From assembly GCA_001602925.1 (NCBI GenBank), contig LUZT01000006.1:568438-632437 (forward strand): 64,000 nucleotides of DNA, given 5' to 3'. This DNA is from Chlorobiales bacterium Clorobi_01. GTDB taxonomy: Bacteria > Bacteroidota > Chlorobiia > Chlorobiales > Chlorobiaceae. Below the pieces are notes generated by a model. It made no database searches and was not told the DNA's origin. It was given only the letters and a program-made list of their open reading frames with translations. Below are positions 8,729 through 19,506 of the stretch, piece after piece. Position 1 is the stretch's first letter, and the number at the start of each line of letters is the position of its first letter. A program made the position numbers and the translations under genes.

Positions 8729-10033
8729 ATGAGAAGCACCAGAAATTCATTCGCCTGTCTCTGCATCATGCTGTTCGGTATGCTCTTCGTGCCATTCACG
8801 CTCAGAGCTGAAGAGGTTGGTGAATACATTGCTATCCGTAAAGAGGGTGCCAGCAGGATTGCGGTCGTCCTTGACAAAACATCTGCCGACGGTGGCAAGC
8901 AGACGGAATGGGCCAGAAGTCTTGATGTTACTATCAATAAGGGACTCGATTTCACCGGTCTGTTCAATCTGCTGCCGGCCCCTCTGAATATCAGGAATGG
9001 TCAGAATGGCGGGCTGAATTTTGCCTCCATTGCATCTGTTGGCGGTGATATTTACGCGGGCGGTTCTGTGACAAAGAGGTCGGGACGACCTGTTCTTGAA
9101 ATGCATGTTTATGATTCATCCGGCAAGTCGCTGCTTGCTCGTAACTATACTGGGGAAGAGTCCCAGCTCCGGGCGATCGGCTTGCGTTTCTGTGCCGATC
9201 TTGTCGAGCTGCTTACCGGCAAACGCTCTGTTTTTGGTACCAAAATTGTTTTCGTCTCCAACCGCACCGGGAACAAAGAGGTTTACATGTGTGATTTCGA
9301 CGGAGAGAATGTCGAGCAGCTCACCAATTCGAGGTCTATCTCTCTTACGCCCGCTGTTTCGCCAGATGGTAATTACATCGCATGGACCGATTATACGAGT
9401 GGTAAGCCTGATCTCTATATCAAGAATATCGCCACTGGCGCGAAAGTCTCGGTCAACAAGCACGGGGTGTGCATCAGTCCGGCATGGCGGCCAGGCACGA
9501 ACACGCTTGTGACGACACTCTCCTATCAGGGCGATCAGGATCTTTACCTCATCAGGGCCGATGGCACGGTTGACCGCCGGTTGACCAAAGGCGGTGGCAT
9601 CGATGTGTCTCCGACCTTTTCGCCAGACGGCTCGAAAATGGCTTTTGTTTCGACCCGGCAAGGTGGTCCACAGATTTTCATTCAGGATATGAATAGTGGT
9701 CAAGTTCGGCGACTGACCTACAGTGGCATCTACAATACCCAGCCCTCATGGTCGCCAAGTGGTGGTAAAATCTTGTACTCTTCAATGCAAAAGAGTGGTG
9801 AAATCAATATATTTTCGATAGATGTCGACGGATCAGGTCTGCTTCAGCTGACCAGTGGTTCAGGCAATAATGAGTATCCGTCGTGGTCTCCTGATGGAAG
9901 CATGATTGTTTTTTCATCGACCCGGAATGGCAGAAGACGGCTCTACGTCATGAATGCTGACGGTTCGAATCAACGGCCTTTGCTGAATATGCAAGGTGAG
10001 CAGCAGCAGCCATCATGGTCTGTAAGCAAGTAG
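8729..10033 (+). CDS. tolB: Tol-Pal system beta-propeller protein
   Basis: Periplasmic protein that binds Pal and communicates with TolA. The 434-residue product begins with a signal peptide (residues 1 to about 27, ending LRAEE), then a TolB_N domain, then about six WD40-like PD40 repeats visible as recurring SPDG or PSWSPDG segments ([40 protein letters not shown]). Length is normal for TolB. A 171-base gap separates it from tolA, long enough for its own promoter, though I see no clear one. Confidence 0.95.
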   Translation: MRSTRNSFACLCIMLFGMLFVPFTLRAEEVGEYIAIRKEGASRIAVVLDKTSADGGKQTEWARSLDVTINKGLDFTGLFNLLPAPLNIRNGQNGGLNFASIASVGGDIYAGGSVTKRSGRPVLEMHVYDSSGKSLLARNYTGEESQLRAIGLRFCADLVELLTGKRSVFGTKIVFVSNRTGNKEVYMCDFDGENVEQLTNSRSISLTPAVSPDGNYIAWTDYTSGKPDLYIKNIATGAKVSVNKHGVCISPAWRPGTNTLVTTLSYQGDQDLYLIRADGTVDRRLTKGGGIDVSPTFSPDGSKMAFVSTRQGGPQIFIQDMNSGQVRRLTYSGIYNTQPSWSPSGGKILYSSMQKSGEINIFSIDVDGSGLLQLTSGSGNNEYPSWSPDGSMIVFSSTRNGRRRLYVMNADGSNQRPLLNMQGEQQQPSWSVSK

Positions 10034-10071
10034 TGGCTCATTTTGTCAACCTTTAATAAAGAGAGGGATTT

Positions 10072-10545
10072 ATGACAAACATTAAAAAGATTACCAAGAG
10101 GACATTGTATGTTCCTGCACTGCTGCTGCTTGGCGCATGCTGCTGCACATCGAAACCGACACCGGTACCACCGCCTCCTCCGCCACCACCGGCACCCGCG
10201 CCCATACCAGCAGTTGAGCCATTAGGCGACATTTTCTTTGATTTCGATCGCTCCAGGATTAACCCGGCAGGCGAGGCGCAGCTCAAGACCAATGCTGAAT
10301 GGATGGTCGCCAACAAGGACAAGAGTATCATTATTGAAGGTCATTGCGACGAACGGGGTACATCGGAGTACAACATGGCACTTGGCGAACGTAGGGCTCA
10401 GTCTGCAATGCAAGGTATGATGAGTTTTGGTGCCGATCAGGCACGAATGACCACTATCAGTTACGGTGAAGAAAAACCGTTTGACCTTGGGCACGATGAA
10501 GCAGCATGGTCAAAGAACAGAAGGGCGCATTTCGTGGAGAAGTAA
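10072..10545 (+). CDS. pal: Peptidoglycan-associated lipoprotein (first Pal paralogue)
   Basis: 157-residue outer-membrane lipoprotein that anchors the membrane to peptidoglycan. The signal ends in lipobox LLGAC, and the mature protein would begin with a run of cysteines (CCC). A proline-rich linker (about residues 27-45) is followed by an OmpA-family domain with [23 protein letters not shown] and ALGERRA. GAGAGGGATTT before the ATG is a good ribosome site. It sits between tolB and a second pal-like gene, with a terminator-like hairpin between the two. Confidence 0.93.
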   Translation: MTNIKKITKRTLYVPALLLLGACCCTSKPTPVPPPPPPPPAPAPIPAVEPLGDIFFDFDRSRINPAGEAQLKTNAEWMVANKDKSIIIEGHCDERGTSEYNMALGERRAQSAMQGMMSFGADQARMTTISYGEEKPFDLGHDEAAWSKNRRAHFVEK

Positions 10546-10561
10546 ATTTGCCATGAAGATA

Positions 10562-10592
10562 TGGAGGGCATAAAAGCCCTCCAGTCTTTTTT
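10562..10592 (+). terminator. Intrinsic terminator between the two pal genes
   Basis: TGGAGGGC (10562-10569) pairs with GCCCTCCA (10576-10583) across a 6-base loop and is followed by TTTTTT. It would end or reduce transcription after the first pal, making pal2 and cpoB partly independent. Confidence 0.75.
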
Positions 10593-10621
10593 GATTACAT
10601 CAACGCAACGAGAGAATACCC

Positions 10622-11128
10622 ATGAGACATACGTTAACAGGAATTATCGGTGCTGCCATGATCATTTTGGCAGGCTGTTCTTCAAAAAGTGCAGTATCAA
10701 CAGACGAAACCTCCGGAGCCGGTTATGGATCGGGAATGGGAGGCGGAACTGGAGCAGGAGTGGGTGTGGAAGATATCGGACAAGGGGGCAGGGCCGGTTC
10801 AATCATCGGTGATATTTTCTTCGATTTCGACAGTTCGGCACTAAACTCCGAAGCACAGGAACAACTCAATCAGAATGCCGCCTGGATGCAGAAAAACCCT
10901 GGTTCTGCCGTGACCATTGAGGGCCATTGCGATGAGCGGGGGACCGATGAGTACAACATCGCGCTTGGTGAGCGCCGTGCTGAAGCGGCCAGAACGTATC
11001 TGGTTAACCTTGGAGTAAGCGGAGGCCGTCTTTCTACCGTCAGTTATGGCGAAGAAAAGCCGTTTGACCCCGGTCAGAACGAAGAGGCTTGGGCAAAGAA
11101 CAGAAGAGACCATTTCGTCACGAAGTAA
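10622..11128 (+). CDS. Second Pal-like OmpA-domain lipoprotein
   Basis: 168-residue paralogue of the preceding gene. The signal peptide ends in lipobox LAGC. The linker is Gly-rich ([18 protein letters not shown]) instead of Pro-rich. The OmpA domain (about residues 60-168) keeps [30 protein letters not shown] and [11 protein letters not shown], so peptidoglycan binding is expected. It is placed before cpoB, as pal usually is, so this copy may be the canonical Pal and the upstream one the duplicate; sequence does not decide. Confidence 0.88.
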   Translation: MRHTLTGIIGAAMIILAGCSSKSAVSTDETSGAGYGSGMGGGTGAGVGVEDIGQGGRAGSIIGDIFFDFDSSALNSEAQEQLNQNAAWMQKNPGSAVTIEGHCDERGTDEYNIALGERRAEAARTYLVNLGVSGGRLSTVSYGEEKPFDPGQNEEAWAKNRRDHFVTK

Positions 11129-11212
11129 ATCTTCCGATCGAATGAGCACTATACCGGAGGCCGGGTTATGCCCAGTCCCCGGTTTTGTTATTCATGAACC
11201 AAATATCGATCC

Positions 11213-12049
11213 ATGATGAAAACCAGACGTCTTTTGTTGGTTCCTGCCATTCTTCTTTCTGCATGTGCATCGCAGAAAGATCTGAGCTATGTTCAGGGGG
11301 AGGTTTCACAGCTCAAGCAGGAGTCGACGGTTATAAAACAGCAGTCGGCGGGTTCCTATTCCGAAATGACCCAGTACCGTGAAGAGGTCGCTTCTCTTAA
11401 TGGGAAGATCGATGAATTGCAATACGATTATCGGACTTCGAAGAAAAGGCTCGATATGGAGGATTCCCTGCTGGTCAGAAAGGCCGATGATCTTGAAAAC
11501 CGGATTGCAAGGATAGAACAATATCTCGGGATTGAGAGTACCGGAAAAGACAAGTCTTCGGTGCCGAAGGTTTTGCCGCCGCCACCGTCATCTTCAATGT
11601 CAAGCAATTCTTCCGGGAGTACATCTGCTCAGCCCAAAGAAGAGGCTCCGGCTGCAACGCAGGGGGCTGTATCACCTGCAACTGGTGAGGCATTACTCAG
11701 CGAAGGGTTGATCAAAATGAAGAGGGACGATTACGCTGGCGCTCGCGAGAGTTTCAATGCCTTTATGACCGGTAATCCCAAATCGCCGAAAGTTGCCGAC
11801 GCCCAGTTCTTCCTGGCCGAGACTTATTACAACGAAAAGTGGTACGAGAAGGCCATCCTTGAATATCAGACCGTGATTGCCAGATATACAAAGAGTCCGA
11901 AACGGCCCGCTGCGCTGTACAAGCAGGGACTTTCATTCGCGAAAATCGGAGACGAGGCCAACGCAAAAGCGCGTTACAAGGATGTAGTCAATCTTTACCC
12001 GCAATCTCCTGAGGCGAAACTCGCCCAAAAGAATCTCGATAAGAAGTAA
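11213..12049 (+). CDS. cpoB: CpoB/YbgF-type Tol-Pal coordinator lipoprotein
   Basis: 278-residue last gene of the Tol-Pal cluster. An N-terminal signal with lipobox-like LSAC suggests lipidation, which is unusual for the soluble E. coli CpoB. Residues about 25-105 are a coiled coil (trimerisation region), then a low-complexity Pro/Ser linker, and residues about 155-278 hold TPR-type repeats (YAGARESFNAFMTGNP, FLAETYYNEKWYEKAI, ALYKQGLSFAKIGDEANAKARY). In E. coli CpoB tunes cell-wall synthesis to Tol constriction; the same role is inferred here. Confidence 0.87.
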   Translation: MMKTRRLLLVPAILLSACASQKDLSYVQGEVSQLKQESTVIKQQSAGSYSEMTQYREEVASLNGKIDELQYDYRTSKKRLDMEDSLLVRKADDLENRIARIEQYLGIESTGKDKSSVPKVLPPPPSSSMSSNSSGSTSAQPKEEAPAATQGAVSPATGEALLSEGLIKMKRDDYAGARESFNAFMTGNPKSPKVADAQFFLAETYYNEKWYEKAILEYQTVIARYTKSPKRPAALYKQGLSFAKIGDEANAKARYKDVVNLYPQSPEAKLAQKNLDKK

Positions 12050-12063
12050 TCGCAGGCACTCTG

Positions 12064-12090
12064 AAAAGCCCGGACATCACCGGGCTTTTT
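12064..12090 (+). terminator. Terminator of the Tol-Pal operon
   Basis: AAAAGCCCGG (12064-12073) pairs with CCGGGCTTTT (12080-12089), followed by further T. It lies 15 bases after the cpoB stop. Confidence 0.85.
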
Positions 12091-12100
12091 TATGGGCAAA

Positions 12101-12132
12101 AAAAAGAGCCACGCTGGTACATGGCTCTTTTT
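12101..12132 (-). terminator. Terminator of the hypothetical gene at 12172-12603
   Basis: AAAAAGAGCCA (12101-12111) pairs perfectly with TGGCTCTTTTT (12122-12132). On the minus strand it ends in a T run. Together with the hairpin at 12064 it insulates two convergent genes. Confidence 0.8.
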
Positions 12133-12171
12133 GAACAGATTTGCCTGAGAGAGGTGCTGAAACAAGCCTGT

Positions 12172-12603
12172 TTATTTGAAAAACTGGTCGAGGGTGTAAA
12201 TCTTGTTATGAAGCTCCACGCACAGACCCTTGCCTTCGCGGTAGAAAACAGGAATATCCCGCATCGTCCACTTGACGCCGCGTTTGTCAAAATCAATGAC
12301 ATAGCGGTTTTCCATGTCGATGACCTCCTTGTTCATGTCGATGGCGATGTCAGGCTGGGTGGTGAGGATGTAAATCTCGATTTCGCCATCGATGAGCCTG
12401 CGGATCATCTCCGGGGTTGGCGACAGCTTGCGGCGACCAGAAGCAGGAACAAGCTCGATCTGAAGCCTGTCGTCGCGATCGCGTTTTGCTGATGTAATGA
12501 AATACTTTTCGGCTTTGTGTACCGCATTTCCTGACCATGGGCCGGAAACAGCTTTGCGAACCTGGTTGGATGCGGTTTGTGGGCGGCTGAGCTGAGGTTG
12601 CAT
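12172..12603 (-). CDS. Hypothetical protein, function unknown
   Basis: About 143 residues, soluble, with no signal or membrane segment. The N-terminal 30 residues are Gln/Ser/Pro-rich; the rest looks folded ([54 protein letters not shown]). The open frame extends to a GTG at 12636, but that codon overlaps its only ribosome-like sequence, so the ATG at 12603 is preferred. It has its own terminator and is convergent with the tol operon. I do not recognise a family. Confidence 0.7.
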   Translation of the reverse strand: MQPQLSRPQTASNQVRKAVSGPWSGNAVHKAEKYFITSAKRDRDDRLQIELVPASGRRKLSPTPEMIRRLIDGEIEIYILTTQPDIAIDMNKEVIDMENRYVIDFDKRGVKWTMRDIPVFYREGKGLCVELHNKIYTLDQFFK

Positions 12604-12981
12604 GGTTCTGCTCGGTTTGATTGGCTGACTGGGCACCTCTTGGTGGTGTAAACCTTAGTTGGGTTAAGTTAGCAAAAGGTCTGCAAATAAAAAAAGATTT
12701 CATAGCTTCGCTCACCTCCTTTACGGGAAGTCGTGTGTTATGATTTTCCGACTTTTTTCAGATAGTTCGCACTTCCCGTCCTTGCAATGCTGTCGTTAAG
12801 GGATGCTACTCAAACACTTAGGCGTCAATGTTCATTGGTTGAGTATATTTGCATCTTGCCTGACCTTTTGACGGATGTTGAATCAAGAGAATTGAAAGCA
12901 AATACTGGCGGAAAACGAGAAAGCAATATGCGGCGGGTGAGCGTTTCTCGATGATTATCAAAATTCCTTTACCGTAATCCC
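12604..12981. other. Intergenic region without recognisable gene
   Basis: About 380 bases between two divergent genes. It must carry promoters for both. I see no RNA gene, repeat or convincing ORF in it. Confidence 0.5.
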
Positions 12982-13431
12982 ATGCACAGAAAAGAAAGAG
13001 CTCTGGAACTGTTCAGCAATCGATGCAATTGCAGCCAGGCGGTGTTTGCAGCTTTTCGGCAGACCAAGGTGCTGGACGAAGCGAGCGCGCTGAGGCTGGC
13101 GACGATGTTCGGCGGTGGCGTGGCCGGGTCGGGTGGCGGGATGTGCGGCGCGGTGACCGGGGCGCTGTTGGCGCTGTCGATGCGCTACGGCATGGGCGGC
13201 ATCGAGGAGCTGGCGAACAAAAGGAAAACGTACGAGCTTGGTCGGCAATTTATTGAAGAGTTCGAAAAGCGCATGGGTTCAGGCCGTTGCGAATCGATTC
13301 TCGGTCTCTGCATCGGAGAGCCGGAAAATCTGCAAAAAGCGCGTGAGCTGAAGCTCTTTGAAACGGTGTGCGTCAGTGCCGTCGCCACGGCCTCGGACAT
13401 TCTGGAGGAGATGCTTTGTGCTGAGGGGTGA
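12982..13431 (+). CDS. C_GCAxxG_C_C family putative redox protein
   Basis: 149-residue protein of the C_GCAxxG_C_C family, whose spaced cysteines are thought to be redox-active or metal-binding. Visible are CNCSQAV (about residues 13-19) at the place of the first C-GCA element, GGGMCGAVTGA (about 52-62), a central Cys (RCESILGLCIG) and a C-terminal Cys (FETVCVSAVATA). The family is common in anaerobes, often near electron-transfer genes; no substrate is known to me. It is transcribed towards dnaK, with a shared bidirectional terminator between them. Confidence 0.85.
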   Translation: MHRKERALELFSNRCNCSQAVFAAFRQTKVLDEASALRLATMFGGGVAGSGGGMCGAVTGALLALSMRYGMGGIEELANKRKTYELGRQFIEEFEKRMGSGRCESILGLCIGEPENLQKARELKLFETVCVSAVATASDILEEMLCAEG

Positions 13432-13500
13432 ACTTGATTGCCAAGCCGCTGCTTTCTTCGCAATGACAGGTGAGTGTTAAACCCGCTTCATCGTCATAAA

Positions 13501-13540
13501 ATCAAAAAGCCCCGTTCTTACTGACACGGGGCTTTTTGAT
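13501..13540. terminator. Bidirectional terminator between the C_GCAxxG gene and dnaK
   Basis: ATCAAAAAGCCCCGT (13501-13515) is perfectly complementary to ACGGGGCTTTTTGAT (13526-13540), with a 10-base loop. Both strands end in a T run, fitting the convergent genes on either side. Confidence 0.9.
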
Positions 13541-13560
13541 TGTGGTTGGCTCGATGGCTT

Positions 13561-15474
<1,914 letters not shown>

Positions 15475-15513
15475 GATGTGTAATTCCTTTTTTTAATGGT
15501 TTTGATCTACGTT

Positions 15514-15542
15514 GAACGCCTCCTTTCTGTCAGGAGGCGTTC
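15514..15542. other. GC-rich hairpin between hsp20 and dnaK
   Basis: GAACGCCTCC (15514-15523) pairs perfectly with GGAGGCGTTC (15533-15542) over a 9-base loop. It lacks a T run on the minus strand, so it is not a standard terminator. It does not match the CIRCE operator sequence. It may be an mRNA processing or stability element, or an operator for dnaK. Confidence 0.6.
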
Positions 15543-15553
15543 GGGAGAATCGG

Positions 15554-15952
15554 TTAGTTGATTGAAATTTCCTTGGTTTTCTTTACCGGCTGGGTCTTCG
15601 GCAGTGTGACGTGCAGCACGCCATTGTCGTAGGTCGCGCCGATGTGCTCCTGGTCGATGATCTCGCCGATATTGAAGCTGCGCGAGAATGAGCCGTAGGT
15701 TCTTTCTACCCTGTGGTAATCCTTCTTTTTCTCCTCCTCTTTGTGCGTGCGCTCGGCCTTGATGGTGAGTACGTCATCCTCGATGTTCAGTGCGATCTGT
15801 TCCTTTGCAATGCCCGGAAGTTCGGCGTCGAGATGGTAGGCATGCTCGTCTTCAGAAATATCGACCTTGAATGACGGGGCTACAGGCATCTGGCTGCCGC
15901 TCCAGATATCATCGAACAGTCTCATTGGGTCTTTCGCTATTTTCATCAACAT
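15554..15952 (-). CDS. Small heat shock protein, Hsp20 family
   Basis: 132-residue ATP-independent holdase. The alpha-crystallin domain spans about residues 25-132: [19 protein letters not shown], the GVLHVTLPK motif near the end and a short C-terminal tail. The frame is open to 16012, but ATG at 15952 has GGAG six bases upstream and gives the usual length. It precedes dnaK in the same direction, consistent with joint heat-shock expression. Confidence 0.93.
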   Translation of the reverse strand: MLMKIAKDPMRLFDDIWSGSQMPVAPSFKVDISEDEHAYHLDAELPGIAKEQIALNIEDDVLTIKAERTHKEEEKKKDYHRVERTYGSFSRSFNIGEIIDQEHIGATYDNGVLHVTLPKTQPVKKTKEISIN

Positions 15953-16318
15953 GATGTTCTCCGTTATGCTTTGTTTGTTTTCAGTCGTTTTGGTTTGGCG
16001 ATCCTTGATCACCTCTGTTATTGAAACATCAAAAGACGTGCCAAAGCGTTTTTTTTAACTTTGATTCGCTCTGTGTCTGACAGATATGCGTGTATTTATC
16101 GGTGGTATGACACGATGGTGGTCATTTTGTCAGATCGCGAGGCGGGGAGCAGGTAAGAAAAACAGCGCAGGGTGAATGGGAAGAGGTCGGTTATCAGCAC
16201 ATGCCGGGTCTGTCAGGCGGAGTTATTATCTGGTGGATAGGGTCAGGCGAGTGGCGGAAACAAAAACAGGGCGATATTGAGTATCGCCCTGATATCTGTT
16301 CTATCTGCGCAAAACTGT
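15953..16318. other. Intergenic region upstream of hsp20
   Basis: About 360 bases holding the hsp20 promoter region and, at its far end, the arsR terminator (16262-16290). I see no CIRCE-type operator and no other gene. Confidence 0.5.
16262..16290 (-). terminator. Terminator of the ArsR-family gene
   Basis: AGGGCGAT (16268-16275) pairs with ATCGCCCT (16283-16290). On the minus strand the stem is followed by TGTTTTTG. Confidence 0.8.
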
Positions 16319-16708
16319 TCAGGTTGTCAGGTTGGTGTTCACTTTCTGAATCCAGCTCAAACGGTCCTGAAGGTTTTCAACCACGCTTTTCGATATGAGG
16401 AAGCAGGCATAGACGATGCTGTCGTCCGAAATCCGGTAGTAGCACTTGAGCCCCTCTTTGCGGCGGTTGACGACACCGTTGTCGTGCATGAGTGCCAGAT
16501 GCTTGGAGATGTTTGCCTGGCTCGCGCCGACCTCCTTGACGATCTCCTGAACCGTGTGCTCCCGGTCGCAGAGCGTTCGCAAAATTTTAAGCCGCATCGG
16601 CTCTGAAAGCAGTTTGAACCGGTTTGATACAGCGTCGAGCATCTCGTCCGGCATATTGAATTGCCATTTTTTTACTTCTTCTTCTGTAATCGTAATCGAT
16701 TTGCTCAT
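16319..16708 (-). CDS. ArsR-family winged-helix transcriptional regulator
   Basis: 129-residue DNA-binding repressor type. The winged helix spans about residues 28-100: [46 protein letters not shown] (recognition helix) and wing [12 protein letters not shown]. Cysteines occur at LCD, KCYY and ACFL, but the classical ELCVCDL metal site is absent, so the sensed signal is unknown. AGGA precedes the ATG. The gene has its own terminator and lies between the hsp20 and sigma-factor transcription units. Confidence 0.9.
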   Translation of the reverse strand: MSKSITITEEEVKKWQFNMPDEMLDAVSNRFKLLSEPMRLKILRTLCDREHTVQEIVKEVGASQANISKHLALMHDNGVVNRRKEGLKCYYRISDDSIVYACFLISKSVVENLQDRLSWIQKVNTNLTT

Positions 16709-16874
16709 GTCATAATCCTGTTAATGCCTCTTTGCGTCATTCAATGGTGTGAATGAAAAAAATATTGAGATATATAGTTATTAAATCACATTAATCAAAC
16801 CAAAAAACAACCTTTGCATTCATTGCATGACTGTGTGATTGCGAGGAAAATACTGTATTTATGGGGAGGGTACT

Positions 16875-17102
16875 TCAGGAAGTAATGGTGGTCAGCCTTG
16901 TAATTGACTCGATGAGGGTTGACGGTGCCTTGACCCGAACGATACGTTCTTTAATAATGATTTTGGTTTTTTTGGCATCCTGAAACTCGGCCCGGCATTC
17001 AGGACAATCGGCAAGGTGTTGGGCAAGTTCTTCATCTTCTTTCGCGGAAAGTTCCCCGTCAATAGCTGCGCTCATGAGCACCATTGCTTTGTTACAGTTC
17101 AT
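16875..17102 (-). CDS. Zinc-finger anti-sigma factor (RsrA/ChrR-like ZAS domain)
   Basis: About 75 residues with the ZAS/zf-HC2 signature: an N-terminal Cys (MNCNKA), LSAKEDEEL and HLADCPEC, the HxxxCxxC zinc motif. It is expected to bind the upstream ECF sigma factor and release it on redox or metal stress. The preferred start is ATG 17102, which puts the first Cys in the usual place. A GTG at 17141 overlaps the sigma stop as GTGA and would add 13 residues by coupled translation. Confidence 0.85.
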   Translation of the reverse strand: MNCNKAMVLMSAAIDGELSAKEDEELAQHLADCPECRAEFQDAKKTKIIIKERIVRVKAPSTLIESITRLTTITS

Positions 17103-17137
17103 GGCTGTCAACTGATAAATTGTTTGAATTAAAGGGA

Positions 17138-17734
17138 TCACTGACCGAGTTCGGTGTCGTATCCGTGCTTTTTGGCGTAATCTTCAAGTTTGGCACGCAA
17201 CAGTTTTCTGCCTCTGTACAAACGTGATCGAACCGTTCCGATCGGGCTTTCAACCATATTCGCGATCTCCTCGTAAGTAAATCCTTCAATATCGCACAAC
17301 TGTATGACCTCCCTGAACTCTTCCGGAAGTGACTGTAATGCCTGGTAAACCTCTTCGTGCAACAGGGAATGGAAAAAATCCGACTCGGCTTCGGTTGTGT
17401 CGCTCTGCACGTCCTTGATCGTATGGTAAAAATCCTTGATCAGGTCGTAATCGACTTTGCCGGGTTCCCTTGCGTTTTTACGAAATTTGTTAATGTAATT
17501 GTTTTTGAGAATTTTGAACAGCCACGCCTTGCAGTTTGTTCCCCGCTCGAAGGAATCGAAAAATTTATATGCTTTCAGGTATGTCTCCTGCACCAGATCA
17601 TGGGCGTCGTCAGGGTTCATCGTGAGATGCAGCGCATAGTTGTAGAGTGAGTTGATATGCGCAACAGCCTCCTCTTGAAACTCCTGCTGTTTGAGCTGTT
17701 CCTGAGCTGTGAGCGTCTGTTTGTTCTCTTTCAT
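17138..17734 (-). CDS. ECF-type RNA polymerase sigma factor
   Basis: 198-residue extracytoplasmic-function sigma factor. Region 2 covers about residues 20-95 ([19 protein letters not shown], then [15 protein letters not shown]) and region 4 about residues 130-190 ([23 protein letters not shown], then [17 protein letters not shown]). The open frame runs to 17860, but the ATG at 17734 gives normal ECF length. It is followed immediately by its zinc anti-sigma gene. The pairing resembles SigR-RsrA, suggesting thiol or oxidative stress control; this is inference. Confidence 0.92.
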   Translation of the reverse strand: MKENKQTLTAQEQLKQQEFQEEAVAHINSLYNYALHLTMNPDDAHDLVQETYLKAYKFFDSFERGTNCKAWLFKILKNNYINKFRKNAREPGKVDYDLIKDFYHTIKDVQSDTTEAESDFFHSLLHEEVYQALQSLPEEFREVIQLCDIEGFTYEEIANMVESPIGTVRSRLYRGRKLLRAKLEDYAKKHGYDTELGQ

Positions 17735-17917
17735 GGGGTGTGGTTTTGCCGAATGCTTTGAGGGGATATCTCCTGAATAGAGCCGCGAATTCGATGACCT
17801 TTGATAATGACGTTCATGACAACCAATATAAAAATATATCTTTAGAGAACTTTGAGTCAATCGCCAAATGATGGTTTTGTAGCGGATGGTTTGGCTCGGT
17901 ACAAAAAAGTGTGAAAG

Positions 17918-19429
17918 ATGGCTGAAATGGTTGATGTCATTGTCATTGGGGCGGGTATCGGAGGCCTGACGGCTGCCGCGTTGTTGCAGGAGCGGGGTTT
18001 TTCAACCGTCGTTTTCGAAAAGAACAGGTTTCCCGGTGGGAGCTGTTCGTCGTTTGAGAAGGGAGGTTACACCTTCGATGCCGGAGCCTCGGTGTTTTAC
18101 GGTTTCTGCGATGACGACGCAATGGGCACGCTCAACCTGCATTCACGGATTTTCCGCAAGCTCGGCATTGCGGTCGAGACCATTCCCGATCCGGTGCAGA
18201 TTCATTACCACATGCCTGCAGGCTTCGAGGTCCCGGCCTGGTTTGACCGCGAGCGCTTTCTTGAAGCTCTCTGCCGCCGGTTTCCGCACGAACGGACGGG
18301 CATCCGGAAATTTTACGACGAGCTCGAATCGGTCTATGAGATTTTGAATTCACTGCCCGCCGGGTCGCTCGAAGATGTGATGCACCTGGGCGTTGTCGGT
18401 GCCCGCCATCCGCTGAAGGCCATGGCACTTGGCGTCAAGACGCTCTTTTCGATGGGCAACGTGGCGCGGCGTTACATCAGCGACAAAGAGCTGCTGCGCT
18501 TCATCGATCTCGAATCCTACTCGTGGGCGGTGCAGGACGCCGTTTCGACCCCGCTGGTCAATGCGGGCATCTGCCTGGCCGACCGGCACCATGGAGGAAT
18601 CAACTATCCTGTCGGTGGCTCGGGAGCCATTCCGTCGGCGCTGGTGAAGGGGTTCGAAAAATTCGGCGGTTCGATCCGGTTCGGCAGCGAAGTGTCGAAG
18701 GTGATCGTCGAGAACGGCACGGCTGTCGGCGTCCGTCTCTCTGACGGCACGGAGGTGAGAGCGAAGGCGGTGGTCAGCAACGCCACGGTGTGGGACACCT
18801 TCAGCAAGCTCGTGGACGATCCCCGGTTGCGGATTCCGGATGATCGTTTCATCAAGGCTCCGAGCTGGTTCCAGATATGGCTCGGCGTGGACGGCTCGAT
18901 CGTGCCGCCGGGCTTTCACATGCACCACATCATCGTGGACGACTGGTCGAAGTACGACGAACTTGGCGGTACGATCTACTTCTCCGCGCCCTCGGTGCTT
19001 GATCCGTCGCTCGCGCCGCCCGGCAAGCATGCGCTGCACCTTTTCGTGACTGCCGAAACGTGGCAGTGGGAGCGGTACGACTATCGCGGCGAGGAATACA
19101 AGAGCGCCAAGGAGGCCTTCGCGCAGTCGCTCATCGCGCGAGCCGAACGCCTTCTGCCTGGATTGCAGGGGGCCGTCGAACTCATGGTGACCGCCACGCC
19201 GCAGAGCCATGTGCGCTACCTCAACCGCCGCGACGGCTCGTATGGCCCGCTGCTCAAGCCGGGACAGAACATCCTCCTGAAGCCGCAGAACCGCACGCCG
19301 CTAAAGAATTTGTATGCCGCCGGAGACAGCACCTTCCCCGGCCAGGGAGTGATTGCCGTGACCTACTCGGGCGTTTCGTGCGCCTCGTACATCGCGCGGC
19401 AGTTGGGGAAAGCGCTCGATTACCTGTGA
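17918..19429 (+). CDS. crtH: CrtH-type carotene (prolycopene) isomerase
   Basis: 503-residue FAD-dependent isomerase/oxidoreductase of the CrtI/CrtH superfamily. It has an N-terminal dinucleotide fold [18 protein letters not shown] with [10 protein letters not shown] downstream, and the C-terminal carotenoid-enzyme signature [23 protein letters not shown]. In green sulfur bacteria CrtH converts poly-cis lycopene from CrtP/CrtQ to all-trans lycopene for chlorobactene synthesis. Substrate assignment rests on family resemblance; a related CrtI/CrtO-type or retinol-saturase-like enzyme is the alternative. It is divergent from the sigma-factor operon. Confidence 0.82.
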   Translation: MAEMVDVIVIGAGIGGLTAAALLQERGFSTVVFEKNRFPGGSCSSFEKGGYTFDAGASVFYGFCDDDAMGTLNLHSRIFRKLGIAVETIPDPVQIHYHMPAGFEVPAWFDRERFLEALCRRFPHERTGIRKFYDELESVYEILNSLPAGSLEDVMHLGVVGARHPLKAMALGVKTLFSMGNVARRYISDKELLRFIDLESYSWAVQDAVSTPLVNAGICLADRHHGGINYPVGGSGAIPSALVKGFEKFGGSIRFGSEVSKVIVENGTAVGVRLSDGTEVRAKAVVSNATVWDTFSKLVDDPRLRIPDDRFIKAPSWFQIWLGVDGSIVPPGFHMHHIIVDDWSKYDELGGTIYFSAPSVLDPSLAPPGKHALHLFVTAETWQWERYDYRGEEYKSAKEAFAQSLIARAERLLPGLQGAVELMVTATPQSHVRYLNRRDGSYGPLLKPGQNILLKPQNRTPLKNLYAAGDSTFPGQGVIAVTYSGVSCASYIARQLGKALDYL

Positions 19430-19478
19430 GTTGGGAAGTGCGCGGACGACCTGAAATTGGCGGACGGGATAATGTTGG

Positions 19479-19506
19479 GGGCGGTTCTTGTGGTCGCCCT
19501 TTTTTT
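19479..19506 (+). terminator. Terminator of crtH
   Basis: GGGCG (19479-19483) pairs with CGCCC (19495-19499) and is followed by seven T, which overlap the end of the convergent alanine dehydrogenase gene. Confidence 0.65.

Noticed and set aside
15475..15553. CIRCE (HrcA) operator before dnaK
   Set aside because: The inverted repeat present is GAACGCCTCC/GGAGGCGTTC, not the TTAGCACTC-type CIRCE arms.
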